DNA of 62,844 bases, from NCBI GenBank assembly GCA_002437115.1, contig DJOD01000048.1:1-62844 (forward strand). Reading direction: 5' to 3'. A program made the translations under genes and the position numbers. Positions 8,244-16,512 of the stretch are shown one piece after another (the first letter of the stretch is position 1; the number at the start of each line of letters is the position of its first letter). Under the pieces are notes generated by a model. That model made no database searches. It saw nothing but the letters and a program-made list of their open reading frames with translations, and was not told the origin of the DNA. Source of the stretch: Prevotella sp. UBA6447 (lineage in GTDB: Bacteria; Bacteroidota; Bacteroidia; Bacteroidales; Bacteroidaceae).

Positions 8244-9989
8244 ATGGAAAATAATGCAGAATTGATAGCCCAGTGTGAGGCCAAGGCCAAGGAGTGGCTC
8301 TCTCCCTCGTTTGACGAGAAGACCCGTGAAGAGGTCCAAGCCATGCTCGACAACCCCGACAAGACCAGTCTCATCGAGGCGTTCTACAAGAATTTGGAAT
8401 TCGGCACAGGTGGCCTGCGCGGCATCATGGGCGCAGGCACCAACCGCATGAACATCTATATTGTAGGCATGGCCACACAGGGCTTTGCCAACTACCTGAA
8501 GAAGTGCTTCAAGGACCGCCAGGAAATCAGCGCCGTGGTGTGTCACGACTGCCGCAACAACAGCCGCCTCTATGCCGAGACCGTGGCCAACATCTTCTCG
8601 GCCAATGGCATCAAGGCATACATTTTCGACGACCTGCGCCCCACGCCCGAGTGCTCTTTCGCCATCCGTCACCTCAAGGCGCAGGCCGGCGTGAACATCA
8701 CGGCCAGCCACAACCCGCGCGAGTACAACGGCTACAAGGCCTACTGGGAGGACGGCGCGCAGGTGCTCGCGCCACATGACACGGGCATCATCGACGAGGT
8801 GAACAAGGTCACAATCGACGACGTGAAGTTCACGCCCAACAAGGAGCTCATCCAGGTCATTGGCGAGGACATCGACGAGCCCTACCTCCGCCAGATCCGC
8901 ACCATCAGCATCGACCCTGAGGTCATCCGCCGCCAGCACGACCTGAAGATCGTCTACACGCCGCTCCACGGCGCAGGGCGTGTGCTCATCCCTCGCTCGC
9001 TGGCCTACTGGGGCTTCGACAACGTGCATTGCGTGCCCGAGCAGATGATCAAGGACGGCAACTTCCCGACCGTCGACCGTCCCAACCCCGAGTTTGCCGA
9101 AGCCCTGACGCTCGGTCTGCGCGACGCCAAGGCTCTCGATGCCGACATCCTGATGGCCTCCGACCCCGACGCTGACCGCGTGGGCATGGCCTGCAAGAAC
9201 GACAAGGGCCAGTGGGTGCTCATCAACGGCAACCAGACCTGCATGATATTCCTGTGGTACATCATCGCCAACCGCAAGGCCACGGGCAAGCTCAAGCCCA
9301 CCGACTTCATCGTGAAGACCATCGTCACCACGGAGCTCATCAAGAAGATCGCCCAGAAGCAGGGCGTGGAGATGCGCGACTGCTACACGGGCTTCAAGTG
9401 GATTGCACGCGAGATACGCCTCTCCGAGGGCAAGCAGCAATACATCGGCGGTGGCGAGGAGAGCTACGGCTTCCTGGCCGAGGACTTCGTGCGCGACAAG
9501 GACGCCGTCTCCGCCTGCTCGCTGCTGGCCGAGATTTGCGCCTACGCCAAGGACAAGGGCAAGACGCTCTACGACATCCTCATGGACATCTACAAGGAGT
9601 ATGGCTTCTCCAAGGAGTTCACCATCAACGTGGAACGCCCCGGAAAGACGGGAGCCGAGGAGATACAGAAGATGATGTCCGACTTCCGCGCCAACCCGCC
9701 GAAGGAGCTGGGCGGCTCACGCGTGGTGCTGTGGAAGGACTACAAGACGCTCGAGGCCACCGACGCCCAGGGACACACGTCCAAGCTCGCGATGCCCGAA
9801 ACGAGCAACGTGCTCCAGTGGTTCTGCGACGACGACACAAAGGTCAGCGTGCGCCCCTCGGGCACGGAGCCCAAAATCAAGTTCTACCTCGAGGTGAAGG
9901 GCACCATGGCCGACACCTCGCAGTATGAGGAGCTCGACCGACGGGCCGACGCCAAGATCGAGGCCATCAAGAAGAGCCTCGGCCTCTGA
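8244..9989 (+). CDS. Phosphoglucomutase/phosphomannomutase
   Basis: An alpha-D-phosphohexomutase of 581 residues, interconverting hexose-6- and hexose-1-phosphates. The phosphoserine loop TASHNPREYNG places Ser155 as the phosphorylated residue. The Mg-binding loop DPDADRVG starts at Asp307. The sugar-binding GGGEESYG and the C-terminal phosphate-binding RPSGTEPKIKFY are intact. It is the longer form resembling PGM2-type phosphopentomutase/phosphoglucomutase enzymes. It could provide mannose-1-phosphate for the GDP-fucose operon, but the glucose or pentose reaction is equally possible. Monocistronic, with a terminator hairpin after it. Confidence 0.9.
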   Translation: MENNAELIAQCEAKAKEWLSPSFDEKTREEVQAMLDNPDKTSLIEAFYKNLEFGTGGLRGIMGAGTNRMNIYIVGMATQGFANYLKKCFKDRQEISAVVCHDCRNNSRLYAETVANIFSANGIKAYIFDDLRPTPECSFAIRHLKAQAGVNITASHNPREYNGYKAYWEDGAQVLAPHDTGIIDEVNKVTIDDVKFTPNKELIQVIGEDIDEPYLRQIRTISIDPEVIRRQHDLKIVYTPLHGAGRVLIPRSLAYWGFDNVHCVPEQMIKDGNFPTVDRPNPEFAEALTLGLRDAKALDADILMASDPDADRVGMACKNDKGQWVLINGNQTCMIFLWYIIANRKATGKLKPTDFIVKTIVTTELIKKIAQKQGVEMRDCYTGFKWIAREIRLSEGKQQYIGGGEESYGFLAEDFVRDKDAVSACSLLAEICAYAKDKGKTLYDILMDIYKEYGFSKEFTINVERPGKTGAEEIQKMMSDFRANPPKELGGSRVVLWKDYKTLEATDAQGHTSKLAMPETSNVLQWFCDDDTKVSVRPSGTEPKIKFYLEVKGTMADTSQYEELDRRADAKIEAIKKSLGL

Positions 9990-10020
9990 GCCTCCTTGCG
10001 CATAGCGCATCCATCCTAAC

Positions 10021-10057
10021 AAGAAGCCATCTTCCACGTGTGGGAGGATGGCTTCTT
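10021..10057 (+). terminator. Hairpin terminator after the phosphohexomutase
   Basis: A 15-bp stem (10021-10035 with 10043-10057, one G-U) on aagaagccat and atggcttctt. The following sequence gcgtttgc is only weakly T-rich. Confidence 0.6.
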
Positions 10058-10099
10058 GCGTTTGCAAATGGGGAAACAATATTTTTCTGCAATCGTATG

Positions 10100-10723
10100 G
10101 GTCGTATGAGGGCGACAAGAGTAGCAATCACACGCCGAGCGCTGAGGAAATCGGGGTGAAACCACTTGCTGGCGATGGCGATTTCCGTAGCTGGGAGTAT
10201 GTGGAACTCTTGAAGGAAGCCGATATCGTGGTAACCAATCCGCCGTTCTCCTTGTTTCGGGAATATATCGCCCAACTGATGGAGTATGACAAGAAGTTTT
10301 TGGTGATTGGAAGTCAGAATAATGCAACTTACAAAGAAATATATCCCTTGGATAAGGGACAACAAAATTTAGCTTGGTTATCACACGGGTGGCATGTCTT
10401 TTAAAGTGCCAAATAATTATGAGGAAAGGGCTACTCGTTCTTGGGTAGATAGTAATGGGCAAAAGTGGAGAAGTTTGGGGAATATTTGCTGGTACACGAA
10501 TTTGGACATAAAAAAGCGCCATGAAGATATGCCGCTTTACAAGGCGTACTCTGCAGATGAATATCCAAAATACATCAACTTTGATGCAATAGAGGTTTCG
10601 AAGACGGATCTTATACCCTACGATTACGAAGGAGTGATGGGTGTGCCAATTACTTTTTTGGAAAAGCACAATCCTGCCCAATTGCTTTTGGATGTAGATG
10701 TCTCGCCAACTCTCTGCTTCTGA
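10100..10723 (+). pseudogene. Broken EcoRI-type adenine-specific DNA methylase
   Basis: Two overlapping reading frames encode consecutive parts of one protein. The first (to 10404) has LAGDGDFRSWEYVELLKEAD, the catalytic NPPF motif in DIVVTNPPFSLFREY, and YDKKFLVIGSQN. The second (from 10394) continues with MSFKVPNNYEE, NICWYTNLDIKKRHED and YPKYINFDAIEV. Read back in its own frame, the second part is preceded by YHTGG and, three codons earlier, an in-frame TAG at about 10371. The break is therefore a frameshift just upstream. The N-terminal SAM-binding part and the C-terminus are missing. No EcoRI-like endonuclease is nearby. The DNA is AT-richer than its neighbours, suggesting an acquired and decayed gene. 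Confidence 0.7.
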
Positions 10724-10729
10724 CCGCAA

Positions 10730-10864
10730 ATGAAAAAACACGTAGCGATGTGGTGCCCTTTTGGGAAAAATGAGCTAAATTTGCGGACAATAGCCTTTTG
10801 TGTGGGCTCTGTCATTACAACGCTATTGGGCATAGTTGCCGCTTTTGCAATTGCAATCTTGTAA
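10730..10864 (+). CDS. Possible 44-residue membrane peptide
   Basis: An ORF beginning MKKHVAMWCPFGKNE and ending in one hydrophobic helix (IAFCVGSVITTLLGIVAAFA). It starts seven bases after the methylase remnant. I do not recognise it. A TAnnTTTG-like sequence inside it (10776-10783) could equally mean that this is promoter DNA for what follows. Confidence 0.2.
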   Translation: MKKHVAMWCPFGKNELNLRTIAFCVGSVITTLLGIVAAFAIAIL

Positions 10865-10915
10865 TGCTGAAGAACTAATAAAAAAGTTGTGGTTGTTGTA
10901 AGTTGATCCTAAACC

Positions 10916-11741
10916 ATGAACAATCATTTTAACTTCACTAATCAGCAGGGCAGCGCCGTCTTCGACGAGAACGGCGTGAAGGTCTTCGATGCCACCTGCG
11001 ACGCCTGGGGCCGCCAGACCGCGACACTCTGGCACCATCGGCCTCTGCCGCGGCTACACGGGACACGAGATGATGGGCGAGTACGGCCTCGTCAACATGA
11101 ACCGAAGGTCACTGGCGCATAGCGGAGAAAGTAACGGCCGTCTCTACGACCCGACGCTCAACCGCTTCCTCAGTCCTGACAACTATGTGCAGGAGCCCGA
11201 CAACAGCCAGAGCTTCAACTGGTACAGCTACTGCCTCAACAACCCGTTGAAGTACACCGACCCCAGCGGGGAGCTGTCCGGGATAGACGACCTAACACTG
11301 GCAATTGTTGGACTTGGAGTCGTTAACAGTATGATTCATGCCGCCTATTCCGGCACTAACATTTGGAAGGCGGAAGCGCAAAGCCTGTTTCTGGCTGCAG
11401 CGAATTATGCCACCTGTGACCTTTGGCAAGCTTTCGGGGAAGTGAATGGCGTTGGCCATGAATTGTTGCGTGCTGGAGCGCATGGCTTGTTCAACGCCAC
11501 CTTGTCAGCCTTGGAAAGTGGCGACTTCCTGAAAGGAGCCTTGAATGGTTTCCAAATAGGCTTGCTCAATCATGCGATGCATGGTGGAAATAACAAGAAG
11601 ATGATGGGTAAGCCTGGGATATGTGTACTTTTGCCCGATAGAACTTATGCCGTGCCGTATGATTTAGACGAATTTGGTCCAAAATGCACTTCTTGTGCAA
11701 AAAAAAATCGCCGAAAAGTTTGGAGGTTTCCCCAAAAGTGA
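10916..11741 (+). pseudogene. Orphan RHS-repeat core tip, frameshifted
   Basis: The C-terminal end of an RHS/YD-repeat protein with no body. An N-terminal stretch GSAVFDENGVKVFDA-CDAWGRQ is read in one frame. After a one-base shift near 11030 the next frame carries the core signature: GYTGHE, GLVNMNRR, GRLYDPTLNRFLSPDNYV, then YSYCLNNPLKYTDPSGE. About 155 residues of variable tip follow, rich in small hydrophobic residues. In intact RHS proteins that region is the toxin domain; I recognise no toxin family in it. It lies between a broken methylase and a tRNA gene. Confidence 0.7.
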
Positions 11742-11805
11742 GTAACTTTGCACTCGCAATTCAGAAATCAAGCAATCAAGCACTTCTGGAGAGCAGCAAG
11801 GTCAT

Positions 11806-11878
11806 GCGTCCTTAGCTCAGCTGGTAGAGCAACTGACTCTTAATCAGTGGGTCTAGGGTTCGAATCCCTAAGGACGCA
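11806..11878 (+). tRNA. tRNA-Lys (anticodon CTT)
   Basis: A 73-base cloverleaf. Acceptor stem GCGTCCT pairs with AGGACGC, discriminator A. The D arm is GCTCAGCTGGTAGAGC. The anticodon arm ACTGA-CTCTTAA-TCAGT gives anticodon CTT. The T arm is TAGGG-TTCGAAT-CCCTA. CCA is not encoded. Confidence 0.95.
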
Positions 11879-11882
11879 CAGT

Positions 11883-11912
11883 AAAATCCAAGTTCGTGAG
11901 GACTTGGATTTT
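11883..11912 (+). terminator. Terminator after tRNA-Lys
   Basis: A perfect 11-bp stem, aaaatccaagt with acttggatttt, starting four bases after the tRNA and followed by ctgttt. Confidence 0.7.
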
Positions 11913-12036
11913 CTGTTTATATGCCTCTTTGTTTGATTTCTGACCATCATGCCTGCAAGGTCTATACGGCAACTGGTGATGAGCGTGCTGGCGTAAGCCG
12001 TTGAAGGCAAGTAGATTGTGTGGACACAATATAAAC

Positions 12037-12075
12037 CAAGAGGCAGGAAGCCTTTGCAAGACTTCCTGCCTCTTG
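12037..12075 (-). terminator. Perfect hairpin after the M6 peptidase gene
   Basis: A perfect 14-bp inverted repeat (12037-12050 with 12062-12075, caagaggcaggaag) about 30 bases past the stop of the minus-strand gene. On that strand it is followed by gtttat. Confidence 0.6.
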
Positions 12076-12104
12076 TGGATATGGGCGTGTTCCCTTGTCG
12101 TTGA

Positions 12105-13736
12105 TTATTTCACTACAAACTTCTTTCCGTTGCGCACGTAGATACCCGGTTGCAGCGTGTTGGCGTTCTTGCCCACAGAATTTCCGTTGACGCTGAATAT
12201 CTGGTCGTCGGTGATGAGACGATCGCCCTTGACCTCGTTGATGCCCGTGGCGAAGCCATTGATGAAGTCGAAAGTGATGATGCCGTTATTCTCTCGGATG
12301 TTTGCCAACGCCTTGTCCACCTTATGGAACTCTTGATTTGTGGCCGTTGGGGCTTGCGTGCCAGCGTACCAGCAGAAGTTGGGAATGCCCATGTTGTCGT
12401 TGAGCGCGGTCACCTGGCTGGTGCCAGGATAGGGGTCACCCTTGTGGCTCTGCTGGTAGAGGGCGCTGTTGTCCTTGATGTAGGAGGAGAGACAAGCGCT
12501 GTCGGCGGGCACCACAGCCATGCCCGGCTTGCCAGCCTTGTTGTTGAGATGGGTGCCCATATAGATGACGTTGTTCCCAACCTCGTTGACGTGGTAGACG
12601 AGCAGGCCATGACCTGGTAGCGACTTGTTCCAACCCGCCTTTTGGATGTTTTCCAGCAGGAAGTATTCCAAGGGCTCCTCGTCGTTCTGTATCTTGTAGG
12701 CCACACCGCCTTGTAGGGTTGACTTGTCCATGGTGACGTCCGCCTCGGTTTCCGTGAGGGTCACGATGTCCACCGGCCAGTCCATCTGCGACTTTTCCCA
12801 CGCCGTGTATGCGGTGGGGCGGAAGCCATAGTAGACATATTCGCCACCGTCCATCAAGTCCCAATACTCCATCTCTTGGTTGTCCACTTGCGCCGACTTG
12901 ACCGTCGGGTAGATGTCTGGCAGTCCCATGGCGTGTGACAGTTCGTGGCAGGTCACACCCACGCCCGTGATCATCCAGGAGGGATTGTCGTCGCTCACGA
13001 GAAAGGGCGACAGCTCTCCAGCCATGCTAAACCAGTTGATTCTCATCCCCTTGAACGAGCCGTCGGCAGCCCCGGTCTTGGCCCAGATGGTGTTGGCGCC
13101 ACCGCCGTTGTTTTGCCCCAGGCCCGCGTAGATGATGTAGACGCAGTCGATGAGGCCGTCGCCGTCGTTGTCGTAGACGGAAGGGTCGGCCACCGAGTCG
13201 GTGAGCAGGGCGAGCGCGTCGTTCACCAGCTCGCGCGACTTCTCGCCCGCCGACGATCCTGTGGGGCTCGCGCCGTAGTAGGCCATCGTGTGGAGCAGGT
13301 CCACGGGGCCGTAGACATCGAAGCGTGGCCTGAACGTGCCGCCGCTCATGTCGCTGAAGTATTGGCTCACGCTGCCGTAGTTGCGGTAGTTGCCGTTGCC
13401 CAGGTCATCCAGGTCGCCCGCCTGGTTGAAAAACTGGTCGAACGCTTTCTTGGGCTGGTTGACCGCCATGGCCGAGTCGGAGAAGTTGACGAGGACGGTC
13501 AGGATGCGTGGCGAGCCCTGGTGCGTCAGGTACCCTGGCGTGGGCTTGCCCAGCACCTTGTGGGGGGCTGCGGCGTGGGCCGCGGGCAGGTGGCGGCCAA
13601 ACAGGGGGTTGGACAGGCTGGTGGGGTCGAAGACCGAGGGCGCGGCTTGGTTCCCCCACTTGTCGGTCACCTGGTGCTGCGACCAGGCGAGGGTGCTTGC
13701 CAAGCAGAGGGCGGTGGTGATGATGAGTTTCTTCAT
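12105..13736 (-). CDS. Secreted M6-family metallopeptidase
   Basis: A 543-residue zinc endopeptidase resembling immune inhibitor A. Signal peptide MKKLIITTALCLASTLAWS. The zinc motif HELSHAMGLPD (His264, Glu265, His268, Asp274) fits HExxHxxGxxD. A calcium-loop-like DNDGDGLIDCVY is at 189-200. The last 30 residues, ending GIYVRNGKKFVVK, resemble the C-terminal signal of type IX secretion cargo common in Prevotella. Its start overlaps the stop of the upstream flavodoxin-ferredoxin gene by four bases, an odd pairing that implies co-translation rather than shared function. Confidence 0.88.
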   Translation of the reverse strand: MKKLIITTALCLASTLAWSQHQVTDKWGNQAAPSVFDPTSLSNPLFGRHLPAAHAAAPHKVLGKPTPGYLTHQGSPRILTVLVNFSDSAMAVNQPKKAFDQFFNQAGDLDDLGNGNYRNYGSVSQYFSDMSGGTFRPRFDVYGPVDLLHTMAYYGASPTGSSAGEKSRELVNDALALLTDSVADPSVYDNDGDGLIDCVYIIYAGLGQNNGGGANTIWAKTGAADGSFKGMRINWFSMAGELSPFLVSDDNPSWMITGVGVTCHELSHAMGLPDIYPTVKSAQVDNQEMEYWDLMDGGEYVYYGFRPTAYTAWEKSQMDWPVDIVTLTETEADVTMDKSTLQGGVAYKIQNDEEPLEYFLLENIQKAGWNKSLPGHGLLVYHVNEVGNNVIYMGTHLNNKAGKPGMAVVPADSACLSSYIKDNSALYQQSHKGDPYPGTSQVTALNDNMGIPNFCWYAGTQAPTATNQEFHKVDKALANIRENNGIITFDFINGFATGINEVKGDRLITDDQIFSVNGNSVGKNANTLQPGIYVRNGKKFVVK

Positions 13737-14539
13737 GGTTCCTTATTTGTCTTGTTGTCTTGTTTTTGGTTGCGGCCAAAGTAGTATTGGCCTTTGTGCT
13801 GGGTGCGCCGACCGTATTCGATGGCGTGGTGTGGACAATGGTGGTAGCACGCGAAGCAGGTGAGACAGCTGCCGTTGTGGCGCCAACGTGGCAGCTGGCC
13901 TGGGCCGCCCGTGATGTCGTGCACGGGGCAAACGCTGGCGCAGGTGCCACATTTCGAGCAGCTGTCGGCCTCCACGTGGAAGGGCTTGTCGGTAATGAGG
14001 TGGTTGGCGAAGTATCCGCCCAGCACACGCGAGTTGATGCGGGGCCACCTGCCCCGGTCGAGTTGGCGCACGCCTTTCGTGCGGTTGAGGATGTCGGCCG
14101 TGTATGCTTCAAGCCGCTTGGCCGCCTCGCGGATCTTGGCCTGCTCCTTGTCTTGGGTGTCGACATCCATGAAGGGCAACCCCACGTACGATTCGGGCAT
14201 GATGAGCGAGAAGGCGGAGTCGAGGGCGATGCCTCTCCTGTGCAGGTCTTCTTCCAGCAGGTCGATGGTCTCGCCGATGTTGTCGCCTGCCGTGCAAAGC
14301 GCGTAGACGTAATGGTCGCCTGCCGCCAGGTGGAGGCGCGCGATGAACTCCCTGACCAGCATGGGGGGCCTCCAGCCATGCACGGGGAAGCAAAAGCCCA
14401 CACGCTCGCCGTCTGCCAGCTTGGGGGAAATCTCGCCTGTGGGGTGGTCGGCCATGCTGACCAGTTGCTCGCCTGTGGCCTTGCTGAGTTGTTGGGCCGC
14501 CCATCGGGTGTTGCCCGTGCTTGAAAAGTAGAATATCAT
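13733..14539 (-). CDS. Flavodoxin-ferredoxin fusion (EFR1 family)
   Basis: A 268-residue cytosolic electron carrier. Residues 1-150 are a flavodoxin-like FMN domain beginning MIFYFSSTGNTRWAA, whose SSTGNT is the phosphate loop. The C-terminal part has two 4Fe-4S motifs, CSKCGTCASVCP and CLTCFACYHHCP. The start at 14539 is chosen because the FMN fold begins there. A TAAATTTG box ends only about six bases upstream, so the transcript may have almost no leader. Partner enzymes are not shown by context. Confidence 0.88.
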   Translation of the reverse strand: MIFYFSSTGNTRWAAQQLSKATGEQLVSMADHPTGEISPKLADGERVGFCFPVHGWRPPMLVREFIARLHLAAGDHYVYALCTAGDNIGETIDLLEEDLHRRGIALDSAFSLIMPESYVGLPFMDVDTQDKEQAKIREAAKRLEAYTADILNRTKGVRQLDRGRWPRINSRVLGGYFANHLITDKPFHVEADSCSKCGTCASVCPVHDITGGPGQLPRWRHNGSCLTCFACYHHCPHHAIEYGRRTQHKGQYYFGRNQKQDNKTNKEP

Positions 14540-14544
14540 GTGTG

Positions 14545-14552
14545 CAAATTTA
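14545..14552 (-). promoter_or_regulatory. Promoter -7 box very close to the EFR1 start
   Basis: Minus-strand TAAATTTG, followed by CACAC and then the ATG. If used, the transcript would begin at or next to the start codon. Confidence 0.4.
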
Positions 14553-14610
14553 TGAAAAAAAAGCACATGAAGGGCGTTTCTCCGCCAATAAATGGCGCGA
14601 AGCCAATCCT

Positions 14611-15261
14611 TTATGTGCCTTTTCCGTTGATTTTATCGCAACAACCTTGTATCATGTTGCGTATTTGCGCGATGCGCGCTTTCTTGCCGGGGTTGTACCT
14701 GGTGTAGTAGTGCCACGCGCTTTGCAGGTTGTCGAGCGCCTCGGCCCATTCCTTGTGGAACGTGTGGATGACCCCTATCTTGTAGTAAGCGTCGCCCTTC
14801 TCGTTGTCGTGGCAGAGCGTGAGCATCTGTCTGTAGTTGTCGAGGGCGCGGTCGTATTGCCGCAGGTTGAACAGGCTCTCGGCGTTGGCAAAGTAATAGA
14901 AGGAGCGCTCCTGCGGGGCGAAGCCGGTGAGCTTGGGGATGGCCTTGTCAAGGCACTCGTTGGCTTGCTTGTAGTCCCACTCGTAGTAGAAGCACACGCC
15001 GAGATACGCCTGAAAACGCGGATTGAGCTTGTAGCGGCTGTCCAGGTCTTGCAGGATGAGCATCGCCTCGTGGTATTTCCCGTCCTGGAAGTAGTCGATG
15101 GCCATGCCCAGCCGCTCGCCGTCTGATGGTTGCGCCCACGCGCGGGCGTTGCCAGCCATCGGTAAGATCGCCAGGATCGCCAGGTGGAGGATGGCGCAGG
15201 TGGTCGTCAGGCAGCGGGCGAGTGGGGTGGCCTTGTGGGTCGCTTGCCGCTGGAGGGTCAT
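14611..15261 (-). CDS. Exported tetratricopeptide-repeat protein
   Basis: A 216-residue protein with an N-terminal hydrophobic segment (TTTCAILHLAILAILPMAG) that looks like a signal peptide or anchor. TPR-like helices follow: AIDYFQDGKYHEAMLILQDL, FQAYLGVCFYYEWDYKQANE, YDRALDNYRQMLTL and YYKIGVIHTFHKEWAEALDN. The start at 15261 overlaps the M64 peptidase stop by four bases (ATGA). It is therefore coupled to the peptidase and may be a periplasmic scaffold for it. No catalytic residues are expected. Confidence 0.75.
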   Translation of the reverse strand: MTLQRQATHKATPLARCLTTTCAILHLAILAILPMAGNARAWAQPSDGERLGMAIDYFQDGKYHEAMLILQDLDSRYKLNPRFQAYLGVCFYYEWDYKQANECLDKAIPKLTGFAPQERSFYYFANAESLFNLRQYDRALDNYRQMLTLCHDNEKGDAYYKIGVIHTFHKEWAEALDNLQSAWHYYTRYNPGKKARIAQIRNMIQGCCDKINGKGT

Positions 15262-16499
15262 TCCGTGTAGAAGTTGATGAGCTCGCGGAGAGCCTTCTGG
15301 CACGCGGGGCAGAACTCGGGGTTCTGGTTGGTGCGCATGCGGCAGTCTTCGCATGCGCGGTAGACACCCTTCGTCTTGTAGCCGGCGCCTTCATGGAGAC
15401 CCACGCCGGGCACCTTGCCGATCATCTTCTCCCACTTGCCCTTGAAGTTGACCTTGGTCGTGATGTTCTTCTCCCAGGGCTCCACGTCAAGCGGGTACAT
15501 GTTCACCTCCTCTGTCTCGTAGGCATACTCGTCTGCCAGGCCGGCGAAGCTGTGGCCGAACTCGTGCACGACGACAGGCTTCGACCATTTGTTGTGCATA
15601 GTGGAAAGGAAGTAGGAGTTGAGGATGCCGCCTCCGCCGTAGCGGTCGGAGTTGACCAGCACGAGGATGTGCTCATAGGGGGTGCCTGCCAGCAGGTCGT
15701 GCATGTCTTTCAGGTGCGACGTTGTGAGGTATCGCTCGCTGTAGTTGGTGTCCCAATGGGAGTGGAGGGCCGTGTTTTTCCAGATGCCCTTCCCGGGCTC
15801 GCTTGCCCCGCTTTCCTTGGAGGGCGACTTGACGGCCACGATGTTGAAGCGGTCTCTCATGCTCTTGAAGGGCTCATGGGCGAACAGGGCTTCCATGGCT
15901 GTCTTGACGTCGGCGATGAACGTCGCCATCTCTTCGGGTCGGTAACCCTCGGCCAGGTAGGCCAGGTGGATGCAGTTGTTGGTGTCTTTCGCCTGTTGCA
16001 ACGTCTCGTAGGGGGTGACGTTGCGGTAGCCCATCTCACGGATGAGGATGTCGTTGGGCACCACCTGGTGGGTGAGCGACGAGGTGATCTGCTGTCGGTT
16101 GTTGCGCAGGTCGAGCGTGATGTCTACCGTGTCTTTTGGCATGGGCACCAGGAACACGTTCTCAAACGACTTCTCCGTCCTTTGCGCCTCGGGCTCCTCC
16201 TGCCACTCCTGGAACAGGGTTGAGAAGGAGTTGCGGTAGATGACGCGCCGGGTCTTGTGGTCGCGCACGGTTATTTGTCCGTTGCCCTCGACGGGCACTT
16301 CGGAAAGGTGCTTGCGCTTGCCGTACCAGCGTGGCTCGACGCAAAGCTCGTCGACCGCGATGTGTTGCGTGTTGTGGGTGCCCGAGAAGATGTAGTCGAT
16401 GCGGAGCGTCTTGTCCTGGAAATACTGGTTGAAGTCTTGCGCGGTGGAGCACACGCACCACAGCAAGGCTAATGCGGTTGTCAATAAAGTCTTTTTCAT
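15258..16499 (-). CDS. Secreted M64-family metallopeptidase
   Basis: A 413-residue protein with signal peptide MKKTLLTTALALLWCVCSTA. An N-terminal M64-type beta-sandwich (about 23-150) precedes the peptidase domain (about 170-400). Zinc motif HEFGHSFAGLADEY gives His312, Glu313, His316 and a downstream Asp323. A Cys pair near the C-terminus, CEDC with later CPAC, could form a structural site. M64 includes IgA-cleaving peptidases, but the substrate here cannot be read from sequence. Second gene of a three-gene operon after the glucosaminidase, 13 bases downstream of it. Confidence 0.88.
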   Translation of the reverse strand: MKKTLLTTALALLWCVCSTAQDFNQYFQDKTLRIDYIFSGTHNTQHIAVDELCVEPRWYGKRKHLSEVPVEGNGQITVRDHKTRRVIYRNSFSTLFQEWQEEPEAQRTEKSFENVFLVPMPKDTVDITLDLRNNRQQITSSLTHQVVPNDILIREMGYRNVTPYETLQQAKDTNNCIHLAYLAEGYRPEEMATFIADVKTAMEALFAHEPFKSMRDRFNIVAVKSPSKESGASEPGKGIWKNTALHSHWDTNYSERYLTTSHLKDMHDLLAGTPYEHILVLVNSDRYGGGGILNSYFLSTMHNKWSKPVVVHEFGHSFAGLADEYAYETEEVNMYPLDVEPWEKNITTKVNFKGKWEKMIGKVPGVGLHEGAGYKTKGVYRACEDCRMRTNQNPEFCPACQKALRELINFYTE

Positions 16500-16512
16500 G
16501 CTATGCGTTTGG

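Noticed and set aside
8199..9440. A 413-codon minus-strand ORF opposite the phosphohexomutase
   Set aside because: Low-complexity antisense frame; the plus strand carries the complete phosphohexomutase signature.
12105..14539. A functional pair of M6 peptidase and ferredoxin suggested by the four-base overlap
   Set aside because: One is secreted and the other cytosolic; the overlap shows co-translation only, so no joint pathway is claimed.
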